64,000 nucleotides of DNA from Bacillota bacterium (GTDB lineage: Bacteria; Bacillota; Clostridia; Christensenellales; SZUA-584): NCBI GenBank assembly GCA_023461435.1, contig JAEYLC010000044.1:62001-126000 (forward strand), given 5' to 3'. Below, piece by piece: positions 27,023 through 35,519 of the stretch. The translations under genes and the position numbers were made by a program. A model generated the notes under the pieces. The model searched no databases. It was given only the letters and a program-made list of their open reading frames with translations, and was not told the DNA's origin. How positions within the stretch are numbered: position 1 is the stretch's first letter; the number at the start of each line of letters is the position of its first letter.

Positions 27023-27967
27023 ATGAAAAGATGGATGCATGTTTTGATCGTTATTGTGATGATCGCGGGACTGTTTGGCGGATGCACTGCGGGCGGCGGC
27101 GCACCCGAGGCGTCCGGTACGCCTGTCCCCAAGGACATCCTCAGTGAAAATGTGGACGCGATGGGCAACGAGGTGACGGCTTCGGCGATACCCGAGGAGC
27201 AGCTCACGATCGTATCGACAGCGCCGAGCGCGACGGAGATACTCTTTGCGCTTGGCTGCGGCGACAGCATCGTCGGCGTGGACGTGTGGTCGACATACCC
27301 CGAACAGACGGCGGATATTGAAAAAGTCGGCGATTTCAACGGCTTTGATGTGGAAAAGGTGATCGCGCTGAACCCGAGCGTCGTGTTCGCGGGCAACGGC
27401 CTGCAGCACGAGGACATCGCGGCGCTGGAAAACGCGGGGCTCAATGTGGTATCGGTGGAAGCCACATATTATGACGATATCGCAAAAAGCATCACGATGA
27501 TCGGCGGCGTGGTCGGCAAGGAAGCGGAAGCCGAGGCGCTGATTAAGCAGATCGCCGATGCGGAGACAGCCGTAAAAGAAAAGGCGGCGGCGATCACCGA
27601 AAAGCCATCTGTGTATTATGTGATGGGCATCGGGGAGTACGGCAACTGGACGTCCGGTGAGGGAAGCTATATCAACAGCGTCATCGATCTGACGGGCGGC
27701 GTTCCGACGACCGCGGGCACCGCTTCCGAGTGGCTTGAATACCCGGTGGAGGATCTTGTGAAGAACGATCCTGACATATTGATCGTATCGAGCAATGTGA
27801 CAGAAGCCGATCTTTTGGCGGAAACGGGCTATAAGGATCTAACCGCCGTTAAGGAAGGCCATTATTACTTGATCACTTCCGATATCATTGAGCGGCCGGG
27901 CCCGCGCATCATCGAAGCGCTGCAGACCATTCAGGGCGATATCGAAGCTTTTCTTGCGGGAGAATAA
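27023..27967 (+). CDS. btuF: Cobalamin-type ABC transporter substrate-binding lipoprotein
   Basis: 314 residues with a type II signal peptide ending in LFGGC, then a short Gly/Ala/Pro linker. The body is a FecB/BtuF-type helical-backbone binding protein: IVSTAPSATEILFALG near residue 70, GVDVWSTYPEQT, the two-lobe linker helix near 175-195 and a C-terminal GPRIIEALQTIQ. The family binds B12, haem or siderophores; the cobalamin riboswitch in front makes a corrinoid the best guess. Start codon follows GGAGG at good spacing. First gene of the btuFCD-like operon. Confidence 0.87.
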   Translation: MKRWMHVLIVIVMIAGLFGGCTAGGGAPEASGTPVPKDILSENVDAMGNEVTASAIPEEQLTIVSTAPSATEILFALGCGDSIVGVDVWSTYPEQTADIEKVGDFNGFDVEKVIALNPSVVFAGNGLQHEDIAALENAGLNVVSVEATYYDDIAKSITMIGGVVGKEAEAEALIKQIADAETAVKEKAAAITEKPSVYYVMGIGEYGNWTSGEGSYINSVIDLTGGVPTTAGTASEWLEYPVEDLVKNDPDILIVSSNVTEADLLAETGYKDLTAVKEGHYYLITSDIIERPGPRIIEALQTIQGDIEAFLAGE

Positions 27968-27970
27968 CCG

Positions 27971-28984
27971 TTGAACGAAATCCGGCGAAAAAAAACAAAG
28001 CTGATCTGGGCCGCGATGGTGCCTCTTGGTATCATCGCGGTCTTTTCCGCGTTTTTGTTCGGCAGCAGCGGCGTGAGCTTATCGGAGCTTTTTGCGCTGT
28101 TCCAGGGCACGGCGCAGCCGGGCACCGCGATCATATTCTTCAGCATCCGGCTGCCAAGGGCTTTACTCGCGCTGATATCGGGCGGTGCGCTCGGCATTTC
28201 GGGCGCGTGCCTGCAGGGCATGTTCAAAAATCCGATGGCGGATTCTTATGTGATCGGCGTGAGCAGCGGGGCGGCGCTCGGCGCGACGGTCGCGCTGGCT
28301 TTTAGCTCGGCCGTCGCTTTCCTCGGGTTCAGCGCGGTGAGCCTGTTTGCGTTTTTAAGCGCGCTCGCTGCGGTATCAGTTGTCTACCGCCTTGCCAGAA
28401 TTCACGGCAAGGTCTCCACATTTTCGCTGCTGCTTGCGGGCGTGGCGGTGAGCACGTTGTGCTCGGCGCTCGTGTACTGCATCATGATACTGTTCCGCGA
28501 CAAAATGGAGCATATCGTGATGTGGACGATGGGTAGCTTTTCCTCGGCTTCGTGGGACAAGGTGATCGTCGGCGTGCCTGCGATGCTCATATCATCCGTG
28601 CTGTGCCTGTTTTTCACGCGTGACCTCAACATCATGCTGCAGGGCGACGAAGCCGCGAGGCATCTTGGTGTGGATGCGGGGAAGGTGCGCCGCAGTCTGA
28701 TCGTGCTGACCACGGTCGCGACGGCGAGCGCGGTATCCGTGAGCGGTATCATCGGGTTTGTGGGGCTCATCGTGCCGCACATCATGCGGCTGATGCTCGG
28801 CCCCGATCACCGGCTGCTGTTGCCCGTATCGTTTGCGGGCGGCGGCGTGTTCCTGCTGATCGCGGATACGCTGTCGCGCGTGGTGGTCGAGAGCCAGGAG
28901 ATACCCGTGGGCGTGATCACGGCGTTGATCGGCGTGCCGTTCTTTTTGTTTTTGCTGCGGCGGGGCAGGGGTGTGAAACGATGA
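27971..28984 (+). CDS. btuC: Cobalamin-type ABC transporter permease (FecCD family)
   Basis: 337 residues from a TTG start three bases after the btuF stop, with GGGAG eight bases upstream. About nine to ten membrane segments. Family motifs: RLPRALLALISGGALGISGACLQ is the typical N-terminal block (here seen in parts), GFVGLIVPHIMRLMLGPDHR in the C-terminal third, and DTLSRV. It overlaps the ATPase gene by four bases. A homodimer should form the corrinoid channel. Confidence 0.9.
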   Translation: MNEIRRKKTKLIWAAMVPLGIIAVFSAFLFGSSGVSLSELFALFQGTAQPGTAIIFFSIRLPRALLALISGGALGISGACLQGMFKNPMADSYVIGVSSGAALGATVALAFSSAVAFLGFSAVSLFAFLSALAAVSVVYRLARIHGKVSTFSLLLAGVAVSTLCSALVYCIMILFRDKMEHIVMWTMGSFSSASWDKVIVGVPAMLISSVLCLFFTRDLNIMLQGDEAARHLGVDAGKVRRSLIVLTTVATASAVSVSGIIGFVGLIVPHIMRLMLGPDHRLLLPVSFAGGGVFLLIADTLSRVVVESQEIPVGVITALIGVPFFLFLLRRGRGVKR

Positions 28985-29757
28985 GCGAACTGAAGATATG
29001 CGACATCCACTACAGCTATGAGCCGCCGGACTGGGCGCTTAAAAAAGTGAGCTTTGAGATCCCTTCGGGATGTTTTTGCGGCATCATCGGGCCGAACGGC
29101 TCCGGCAAATCTACGCTGCTCGGGTGTATTTCGGGGCATCTGAAACCCAATCACGGCGCTGTGACCATCGGAGAGCGCAATGTGGCGGACTTAAGCGTGC
29201 GCGAGATCGCGCGGCGCATGGCGCTTGTGCAGCAGCAGACCTCGCTAGAGTATGATTTCACAGTGGGTGATATCGTGCTGACGGGGCGCAATCCTTATAT
29301 GAAACGGTGGCGCAGCGAAACGCCTGAGGATTACGCGATGATGAACGGGGCGCTGCGGACGGCGGGCATTGCGCATTTGAAGGACAGGCTGATCACCTCG
29401 CTGTCGGGCGGCGAGTGGCAGATGATGGTGCTCGCGCGGGCGCTGTGCCAGCAGGCGGATATCATGCTGCTCGACGAGCCGGTGACGGGGCTGGATATCT
29501 CGCATCAGGTCAGCATCATGGGCACGGTGAAACGGCTCGCGAAGGAACGCGGCATTTCCGTGGTGTGCGTGCTGCACGATTTGAACCTCGCGCTTGCCTA
29601 CTGCGACGAGCTTGTGCTGTTAAAAAAGGGCGAGATTTTTGCACAGGGCATGCCCGGGGACGTACTCACGAAAGCGAACATCGAGAGCGTTTACGGCACA
29701 GCCGTGAACACGTTTGAGCAGGATGGGAAGACGTACATACTGCCCGTGATGGGGTGA
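28981..29757 (+). CDS. btuD: Cobalamin-type ABC transporter ATP-binding protein
   Basis: 258 residues: Walker A GPNGSGKST near residue 38, Q-loop VQQQTSLEYDF, signature LSGGEWQMMVLARAL near 142, Walker B IMLLDEPVTGLD, and the switch His in VLHDLNLA. It belongs to the FepC/BtuD branch that pairs with FecCD permeases. Start overlaps the permease stop (ATGA). Confidence 0.92.
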   Translation: MSELKICDIHYSYEPPDWALKKVSFEIPSGCFCGIIGPNGSGKSTLLGCISGHLKPNHGAVTIGERNVADLSVREIARRMALVQQQTSLEYDFTVGDIVLTGRNPYMKRWRSETPEDYAMMNGALRTAGIAHLKDRLITSLSGGEWQMMVLARALCQQADIMLLDEPVTGLDISHQVSIMGTVKRLAKERGISVVCVLHDLNLALAYCDELVLLKKGEIFAQGMPGDVLTKANIESVYGTAVNTFEQDGKTYILPVMG

Positions 29758-29792
29758 TAACGCTAAGGTGCTTGGCTGGTGCGATAAGCCGT

Positions 29793-29829
29793 GGGATGCT
29801 TCGGTTCGCTTCACTCGCTCAGCATGACA
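29793..29829 (-). repeat. Dispersed intergenic repeat, copy 1
   Basis: The minus strand reads TGTCATGCTGAGCGAG then TGAAGCGAACCGAAGCATCC, the pattern of the small intergenic repeats common in Clostridia. The left end of the element at 47580 begins with the same TGTCATGCTGA and has the same GAGTGAAGTGAA-type core and CATCCC end. Confidence 0.6.
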
Positions 29830-29856
29830 TAAGCCGAAAATGCGATTCTCCTTGCA

Positions 29857-29885
29857 TTGTACAGCTTGCTTGAATGTGGTATACT
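29857..29885 (+). promoter_or_regulatory. Promoter of proS
   Basis: TTGTAC (29857-29862), 17 bases, then TATACT (29880-29885) with a TG extension. Transcription would start about 30 bases before the ATG. Confidence 0.65.
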
Positions 29886-29919
29886 GTGCAGGCGAACTGA
29901 CTTTGAAGGAGTTTTTTTC

Positions 29920-31617
29920 ATGAGACTATCACAGATGTTGTTTTCCACGCAGCGCGAGGTGCCCTCAGAAGCCGAGGCCGACAGCCATGTGCTGCTGTTA
30001 AAGGCGGGCATGATCCGCCGTCTCGCGGCGGGCGTTTACGCGCTGATGCCGCTTGGCTTTAAGGTGTTTAAGAAGATCGAAAATATCATCCGCGAGGAGA
30101 TGGACGCGGCGGGTGCGCAGGAGCTCATCATGTCGGCGTTTCTGCCCGCGGAATATTACCAGCAGTCGGGTCGGTGGGACGTATTCGGCACCGAGATGAT
30201 CAAGTTTAAAGACCGCAACAATCGCGATTTTTGCTTAGGGCCTACGCACGAGGAGATATTTGCGCATGTGTTAAAGCCCGAGCTGCAGTCGTATAAAGCC
30301 ATGCCGAAAACACTCTATCAGATACAGAACAAATACCGCGACGAGCGGCGTCCGCGCTTTGGCATGATCCGCTGCCGCGAGTTCGTGATGAAGGACGCGT
30401 ATTCGTTCGACGTCGATGAAGCGGGCCTTGATGTGTCATACCGGAAGATGTATGACGCGTACTGCAAGATATTCGACCGCTGCGGGCTTGATTATGTCGT
30501 GGTGCACGCGGACAGCGGCGCGATGGGCGGCTCCGGGTCTCAGGAGTTCATGATAAAATCGGACATCGGCGACGACACGATTGTTTCGTGCGATAGCTGC
30601 GGCTACGCGGCCAACGCAGAGAAGGCCGCTTGTCCCGAGCCGACCGAGAGCACAGAAGAGATGGTCGCCGTGGAAAAGGTGCATACGCCGAACGCCGGAA
30701 CGATTGAGGAGCTCGTGGGCTTTTTTGGCACCACGCCCGATAAATTCGCGAAAACGCTGCTGTACAACGCGGACGGCAAGATCGTCGCCGCGATGGTGCG
30801 CGGTGACCGCGAGCTCAACGAAACGAAGCTTAAGAATTATTTAAGGTGCGCGCATCTTGACCTTGCGTCGTATGACGAAGTGCGGAAAAGCACGGGCGCC
30901 GAGGTCGGGTTTGCGGGGCCGATCGGCCTTGATGTGGACCGGCTCATCGTGGATAAGGAGATTCCCGCGATGCGCAACTTCCTGGTGGGCGCGAACCAGA
31001 CAGATTACCACTATTCAGGCGTCAACTACGACCGCGATTTTATTTCCGCGGACGTGTGCGATATCCGTCTCATCGAGTCGGGCGATCCGTGTCCGGTGTG
31101 CGGAGCCAAAGCGCAGCTTGCCAAGACCATTGAGGTCGGGCATATATTCAAGCTCGGCACCAAGTACAGCGTCGCGATGGAGTGCATGTTCCTTGATCAG
31201 GAAGCGAAGCAAAAGCCGTGCATTATGGGCAGCTACGGCATCGGGCTCAACCGCACGATGCAGGCGATCATCGAGCAGTCTCACGACGACGACGGCATCA
31301 TCTGGCCGGACAGCGTCGCGCCGTATAACGCGATTGTCGTGCCGGTGAGCGCCGCGAACGAGGCGCAGATGGCGCTGGCCGAGACGATCTACGAGCAGCT
31401 TAAAAATCAGGGCATTGAAACGTTACTCGATGACCGCGACGAGCGTGCGGGCGTGAAGTTTAAGGATGCCGATCTGATCGGCGTTCCACACCGCATCAAT
31501 GTGGGCCGCCGCGCGGCTGAGGGCTTTGTGGAATACAAGCCGCGCCGCGATAAGGAAGCGAAGGAACTGACCGTGGACGAAGCGGTTAAGCTGATTGTTA
31601 AGGCGGTTAAAGGATAA
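29920..31617 (+). CDS. proS: Prolyl-tRNA synthetase
   Basis: 565 residues from ATG 29920 (AAGGAG upstream; the longer frame starts before the promoter). Class II synthetase of the bacterial type: motif 2 in RDERRPRFGMIRCREFVMKD (residues near 140-160), an editing insertion domain between motifs 2 and 3 (about 225-390), motif 3 GSYGIGLNRTMQAI near 440, and the anticodon-binding domain at the end. It charges tRNA-Pro and the editing domain clears mischarged Ala. A GC-rich hairpin (31628-31654) follows the stop codon. Confidence 0.97.
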   Translation: MRLSQMLFSTQREVPSEAEADSHVLLLKAGMIRRLAAGVYALMPLGFKVFKKIENIIREEMDAAGAQELIMSAFLPAEYYQQSGRWDVFGTEMIKFKDRNNRDFCLGPTHEEIFAHVLKPELQSYKAMPKTLYQIQNKYRDERRPRFGMIRCREFVMKDAYSFDVDEAGLDVSYRKMYDAYCKIFDRCGLDYVVVHADSGAMGGSGSQEFMIKSDIGDDTIVSCDSCGYAANAEKAACPEPTESTEEMVAVEKVHTPNAGTIEELVGFFGTTPDKFAKTLLYNADGKIVAAMVRGDRELNETKLKNYLRCAHLDLASYDEVRKSTGAEVGFAGPIGLDVDRLIVDKEIPAMRNFLVGANQTDYHYSGVNYDRDFISADVCDIRLIESGDPCPVCGAKAQLAKTIEVGHIFKLGTKYSVAMECMFLDQEAKQKPCIMGSYGIGLNRTMQAIIEQSHDDDGIIWPDSVAPYNAIVVPVSAANEAQMALAETIYEQLKNQGIETLLDDRDERAGVKFKDADLIGVPHRINVGRRAAEGFVEYKPRRDKEAKELTVDEAVKLIVKAVKG

Positions 31618-31627
31618 CAAGCTATAT

Positions 31628-31654
31628 GGCGGCTCTCCGTATCGGGGAGCCGCT
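31628..31654 (+). terminator. Hairpin after proS, possible terminator
   Basis: GCGGCTC and GAGCCGC pair just after the proS stop. The T run behind it is weak, so termination may be partial. Confidence 0.45.
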
Positions 31655-31671
31655 GTATCTAAACTTGGGTG

Positions 31672-31700
31672 TTGACAGACAAGCGTTAAGCCGTTACAAT
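31672..31700 (+). promoter_or_regulatory. Promoter of tRNA-Ala
   Basis: TTGACA (31672-31677), exactly 17 bases, TACAAT (31695-31700), 33 bases before the tRNA. Confidence 0.8.
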
Positions 31701-31733
31701 TGTGTTTGTCCGTTTCAGGAGAATTTCATATAT

Positions 31734-31810
31734 GGGGGATTAGCTCAGTTGGCTAGAGCGCTTGACTGGCAGTCAAGAGGTCACGAGTTCGAGTCTCGTA
31801 TTCTCCACCA
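31734..31810 (+). tRNA. tRNA-Ala (anticodon GGC)
   Basis: A full 77-nt cloverleaf with encoded CCA. Acceptor GGGGGAT pairs with ATTCTCC including G3-U70, the alanine identity pair. Anticodon stem CTTGA/TCAAG frames loop CTGGCAG with GGC at positions 34-36. T arm is ACGAG-TTCGAGT-CTCGT. Confidence 0.96.
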
Positions 31811-31813
31811 AAA

Positions 31814-31848
31814 AACCGCGCACACAGCATGTGAACGCGGTTTTTTTT
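31814..31848 (+). terminator. Terminator after tRNA-Ala
   Basis: AACCGCG and CGCGGTT pair around a 15-base loop and are followed by eight T. Confidence 0.85.
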
Positions 31849-31889
31849 ATACCTCAATATAAATTGCGTCGAAATTTACCCGCCTGCCT

Positions 31890-32546
31890 TTAAGCGGACT
31901 GCGGCTTCTTTGCGCCGTTCAAAGAAAAATACCGAACGAGCAGGAAACACACGGGGGCGAAGACGACGCACCATCCCAACAGCGCGAACGCGCCGCCGAG
32001 GTTGGCGCTTTGCACAGCCTGTTCTCCGCCGAAAAGCGGCAGCGCGGGAAAAAGGCAGGTCGGTATCCCGAGCGCGCCGTGTATGATCATCATCACGCGT
32101 ATCTTCCGTTCCAGCCCTTTTTTGCTGAAAAGAATCGCCGCAAAGACGGTGGATAACGCGAGGAAGGTGTACCCGAGCATATCCACCGCAAACAGCCAGG
32201 CGCCGGGTGTCATTTTAATCAAAGCAAGAGAGTCCGCGGGAACGAGATCCAGGCGGACGACGGTCAGCTGCGAGTAGTAAACGAAGCAGATAAAGACCGC
32301 GTACATCACCGCAAACGAAGCGGTCAACCGCCCCCAGATCTTCATCTCCGGGTCGGCGGCGGAACTTATCGCATTTGCGGCGACGACGTACGAGATGGCG
32401 AGTACAAAGCAGACGAGAAACTGATACATAATGGTATCCGCTGTGAAGTCGAGTAGGATCAAAAGAGCAAAAAGCACTGTGCAGATACCGGCAATCAGCG
32501 ATGAAACCTTGCCGGTCTTAAAGGTGACTTCATTTCCCTGAGTCAT
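31890..32546 (-). CDS. Six-span membrane protein of unknown function
   Basis: 218 residues from ATG 32546, eight bases after GGAGGA. Six hydrophobic segments: about 12-32, 36-57, 68-90, 112-133, 142-163 and 182-203. No catalytic or transport motif is recognised. The ATG lies within the last codons of the upstream TetR gene, so the two are co-translated and the membrane protein is the regulator's likely target. Confidence 0.75.
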   Translation of the reverse strand: MTQGNEVTFKTGKVSSLIAGICTVLFALLILLDFTADTIMYQFLVCFVLAISYVVAANAISSAADPEMKIWGRLTASFAVMYAVFICFVYYSQLTVVRLDLVPADSLALIKMTPGAWLFAVDMLGYTFLALSTVFAAILFSKKGLERKIRVMMIIHGALGIPTCLFPALPLFGGEQAVQSANLGGAFALLGWCVVFAPVCFLLVRYFSLNGAKKPQSA

Positions 32547-33141
32547 GAGTGATTCCTCCATTCTTTTCGATTAAAATATCGATATATTTTTCGAGAAGCC
32601 TGTTCCGGTCGCTCTCATTGAAATAATTCGCGCCCGTCAGCGCAGAAAAGCTTTGGTTCCTTAAAAAAGACGTCTGTATCAGCGAAACGAGGCTCCATAA
32701 TTCCACGGCGATATCCTTTTCATCCCTGCCGGAAAGCGCCGCTTTGGCTGCGGGCATTAAGTAGCTGACGGTCTGCTCGGTTAAATCGTTTCCGATCGGG
32801 GCCGTCATGTCGGACAGTATTGATATTCTTGCGATATTCGGGTTTTCCGCAAGGTATCTCGCCGGAATCTTGACCGCCTCCTTGAACGTTTTTACGGGAT
32901 CGCCGCCGTATTTCTCATACGGGTTGCCCGCCGCCATCAGGAATTCGATGATCGGCCTTCTGATCACTTCGTTGATCAGCTTTTCCTTGCTCCCGAAATG
33001 GTAATTGACGGCGCTCAGGCTCACGCCCGCAGCGCATATAATTTTCCTGACAGTGATTTTGGAATAATCCGTTTCGCTTTTAATCAGCTCCAGAGTACAT
33101 TTCATTATTTTTTCGCGCGTTTCAATATCATTGTCTTTCAT
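32530..33141 (-). CDS. TetR/AcrR family regulator paired with the six-span membrane protein
   Basis: 203 residues with the DNA-binding domain at the N-terminus (KITVRKIICAAGVSLSAVNY, then HFGSKEKLINEVI). The rest is a helical ligand domain. It overlaps the membrane-protein gene by 17 bases. Upstream are TAGAACA repeats and an inverted repeat that may be its operator. Confidence 0.9.
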   Translation of the reverse strand: MKDNDIETREKIMKCTLELIKSETDYSKITVRKIICAAGVSLSAVNYHFGSKEKLINEVIRRPIIEFLMAAGNPYEKYGGDPVKTFKEAVKIPARYLAENPNIARISILSDMTAPIGNDLTEQTVSYLMPAAKAALSGRDEKDIAVELWSLVSLIQTSFLRNQSFSALTGANYFNESDRNRLLEKYIDILIEKNGGITHDSGK

Positions 33142-33162
33142 TAACGCCGCAATCTCCTCCTC

Positions 33163-33201
33163 TAGAACACTGTATAGAACAATGTATCAAACTATGTTCT
33201 A
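33163..33201 (-). promoter_or_regulatory. Candidate TetR operator with direct and inverted TAGAACA repeats
   Basis: TAGAACACTGTA and TAGAACAATGTA are adjacent 12-bp direct repeats (33163-33186, 11 of 12 bases equal). TAGAACA (33175) also pairs with TGTTCTA (33195-33201). It lies about 20-60 bases upstream of the TetR start codon. Confidence 0.55.
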
Positions 33202-33327
33202 ATTATAACGTCTATGGCAATATAAAGCAATACTTTTTATATCACAATATGGATCTCTTTGTTATTAAAAGGAGGGATCAAAAAACAGCATGGGGTGCAT
33301 CGAAGTTTAGTTCCGGCTGTATAAGAA

Positions 33328-33370
33328 AAAAACCCTTGGCAGAGCCGTTTGCATGGTCTGCCAAGGGGTA
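33328..33370 (-). terminator. Terminator after nitroreductase 1
   Basis: CCCTTGGCAGA pairs with TCTGCCAAGGG; on the minus strand the stem ends in a run of seven T. The region 33202-33327 beside it holds no convincing gene. Confidence 0.85.
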
Positions 33371-33395
33371 TACATTCGGAATGTCAGTATTTATC

Positions 33396-33965
33396 TCAAT
33401 CAATATAGCTGACGGTGTTCTCTTTTCTCGGCGGAGCGATCGCGGCTTCGGTTCTATATCCGAATACCGCCGTTCCGACCACGATGTTTCCGGGAGGTAC
33501 GATTCCTTCCTCGGTCAGCATCTTTTGGCCTTCGGGCAGGGCACACACGTGACCAAGCGCATGAATCCAGCATGAGCCGATCCGCAGAGATTCGGCAGCC
33601 AGGAACATGTTTTCAATGGCGAGCGCGCAGTCGATTTGCGGCGCAATCGTGTTCGCCTCGCCCGAGACGACGATGACGACAGGCGCATGATAAAAAAGAT
33701 CAACTTCCTCCGGAGTTCTGCCGCCGAGCCTTTTTTTGAGCGCTTCATTGCCCGAGTTGATAAAGATTTCGGCGCTCGCCTTGCTGAGCCTTTTCATGGT
33801 GTCCTGATTTGTGATGACGGTAAAATGCCAGGGCTGCTCGTTCATGGCCGAGGGGGCATACAGGCCCGCCTCCAAAATCTGCGATATTTGCTCATCCGTA
33901 ACGGCATCCCTTTTAAAGCTTCGAATGCTGCGTCTGTTTTTGATCACCGATAATGTTTCGTTCAT
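33396..33965 (-). CDS. Nitroreductase-family FMN oxidoreductase 1
   Basis: 189 residues from ATG 33965. The N-terminal IKNRRSIRSFKRDAVTDEQI and APSAMNEQPWHFTVI are the FMN-binding signatures; GSCWIHALGHV and a C-terminal ending AIAPPRKENTVSYID complete the fold. Members reduce nitro compounds, quinones or enones with NAD(P)H. It is divergent from an HxlR regulator; this pairing is common for quinone- or electrophile-induced reductases. Confidence 0.88.
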   Translation of the reverse strand: MNETLSVIKNRRSIRSFKRDAVTDEQISQILEAGLYAPSAMNEQPWHFTVITNQDTMKRLSKASAEIFINSGNEALKKRLGGRTPEEVDLFYHAPVVIVVSGEANTIAPQIDCALAIENMFLAAESLRIGSCWIHALGHVCALPEGQKMLTEEGIVPPGNIVVGTAVFGYRTEAAIAPPRKENTVSYID

Positions 33966-34040
33966 AATAAATACCTGCTTTCTTCCTTCATACTTGAAAT
34001 TCTTCCACAAAAATTATATGTTATTCATAGATATATACAA

Positions 34041-34067
34041 GTACTTAAAATTAATGGACTTAGTACA
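34041..34067. promoter_or_regulatory. Candidate HxlR operator between nitroreductase 1 and hxlR-type gene
   Basis: GTACTTAA and TTAGTAC form an inverted repeat (ends GTAC...GTAC) in the divergent control region. The TACT/AGTA half-sites are the type bound by HxlR/YodB regulators. Confidence 0.55.
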
Positions 34068-34091
34068 GAAAATAGACTAATGGAGGAAATT

Positions 34092-34433
34092 ATGGAGAGA
34101 ACGAATGAACTGTGCCTGATAGATTGCCCGGTTTCGCTGGCACAGAATATTCTGGCCGGAAAGTGGAAACTCATTGTGGTTTGGCGGCTCAAAGAGGGCG
34201 CCATGCGGTTTGGCGAGCTGCAAAGAAGCATACCGGGCATCAAGCAGAGCTCGCTGACCCAGCAATTAAGGGAACTGGAGCGCGACGGGATTATCCACCG
34301 GGAAATCTACAAGCAGATTCCGCCCAAGGTGGAATATTCGTTGACCGATATCGGAACAGCGCTGATCAAGGTGCTCTATTCGTTCGGCGCGTGGGGAAGG
34401 GAATATAAGAAAAACTTTCTGGGCGGCCATTAG
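34092..34433 (+). CDS. HxlR/MarR-like winged-helix regulator
   Basis: 113 residues from ATG 34092; the ATG at 34080 is part of the GGAGG box. The HxlR winged helix is plain: CPVSLAQNILAGKWKLIVVW, RFGELQRSIPGIKQSSLTQQ, LRELERDGII, VEYSLTDIG. Two Cys lie near the N-terminus (CLIDCP); in YodB/HypR relatives an N-terminal Cys senses quinones or disulfide stress. It probably represses the divergent nitroreductase. Confidence 0.9.
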   Translation: MERTNELCLIDCPVSLAQNILAGKWKLIVVWRLKEGAMRFGELQRSIPGIKQSSLTQQLRELERDGIIHREIYKQIPPKVEYSLTDIGTALIKVLYSFGAWGREYKKNFLGGH

Positions 34434-34566
34434 TCGATGACAGCCTTGGTATGCTGCTGAGCGCTTATTGTATAAAAAGGCTGGTTTCGGCAGTATATGT
34501 ATTGTATAATAACATCTAATCCGGTTTTAAGAATGAATATACAAAAGAAAGCAGGGGTATCGATTT

Positions 34567-35391
34567 ATGAATAAAAGGGTGAAGATTGTTCTGATCGCGA
34601 TCGTGGCGGTGCTGGTGATCATCGTAGCCGCTTCGAGCTTTACGGTTGTGCAGCCCGGGCACACGGGCGTTCTTGTGACATTGGGCGCCGTGAGCGACAA
34701 TATGCTCCCGGAGGGCGTTCATGTGGTCGCGCCGTTCTTCCAGAGCGTTGTACAGATCGACAACCGCACACACAAGGTGGAGAGCTCGGGTAGCGCTGCA
34801 TCCAAGGATTTGCAGACGGTGACGTGCGACGTAGCGGTGAACTACCGCGTGCTTGGCAGCTCGTCGGCCAGTCTTTATAAAAACGTCGGCGTTGACTATG
34901 AGTCCATCATCATCTCGCCCGCGATACAGGAAAGCATCAAGGCGATCACGGCGCAGTATACCGCGGAGCAGCTGATCACGAAGCGTGCGGAGGTGGGAGA
35001 TCAGATCAAGGATTCTTTGCAGAGCAAGATCACAATGTATGGTCTGAGCATAGAGATATTCAATATCGTGAACTTCAATTTCTCCGATGAGTTCAACATG
35101 GCGGTGGAAGCCAAGCAGACGGCGGAACAGCAGGCGCTCAAGGCCCAACAGGACCTCGCGAGGATTGAGGTGGAAGCGAAGCAGAAGGTGGCGCAGGCGC
35201 AGGCCGAGGCTGAGAGCATCAAGCTGATACAGGAGACGCTTGCGATGGCGCCTGAGTACATTGAATACATCAAGTGGAACAAATGGGACGGCAAGCTGCC
35301 GACGTTCATGGGCGACACGAGCGACGTCATGATCAATGCGGACAGTCTGGTGGGCGATACTACACCCCCTGCCACCAGTGGCACACCATAA
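34567..35391 (+). CDS. SPFH/prohibitin-domain membrane protein
   Basis: 274 residues: one N-terminal membrane anchor (about 7-27), the SPFH domain (VVQPGHTGVLVTLGAVSD onward, to about 195), then an Ala/Gln/Glu-rich coiled coil (about 175-235) typical of prohibitin and HflK-type ring formers. Such proteins organise membrane domains or modulate FtsH-type proteases. No NfeD or protease partner is adjacent. Ends in a strong terminator. Confidence 0.88.
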   Translation: MNKRVKIVLIAIVAVLVIIVAASSFTVVQPGHTGVLVTLGAVSDNMLPEGVHVVAPFFQSVVQIDNRTHKVESSGSAASKDLQTVTCDVAVNYRVLGSSSASLYKNVGVDYESIIISPAIQESIKAITAQYTAEQLITKRAEVGDQIKDSLQSKITMYGLSIEIFNIVNFNFSDEFNMAVEAKQTAEQQALKAQQDLARIEVEAKQKVAQAQAEAESIKLIQETLAMAPEYIEYIKWNKWDGKLPTFMGDTSDVMINADSLVGDTTPPATSGTP

Positions 35392-35412
35392 GAAGACATA
35401 TTCAATAGATGA

Positions 35413-35447
35413 AAGGGTCGCGAATCGCATGGTTCGCGGCCTTTTTT
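35413..35447 (+). terminator. Terminator after the SPFH gene
   Basis: AAAGGGTCGCGAATC pairs with GGTTCGCGGCCTTT in a near-perfect stem with loop GCAT, followed by TTTTTT. Confidence 0.85.
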
Positions 35448-35484
35448 GCATCAGTCTGTCATATTTCGTATTATGGATCACTTA

Positions 35485-35493
35485 TGCTATACT
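35485..35493 (+). promoter_or_regulatory. Extended -10 promoter of the methyltransferase gene
   Basis: TGCTATACT, about 27 bases before the GTG start, with no strong -35. It supports the downstream GTG rather than the frame's first ATG. Confidence 0.5.
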
Positions 35494-35519
35494 CAAGAAA
35501 AAGACAAGGGAGGACTGTC

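Noticed and set aside
31626..31862. 78-residue frame across tRNA-Ala
   Set aside because: It runs through the tRNA and both its promoter and terminator.
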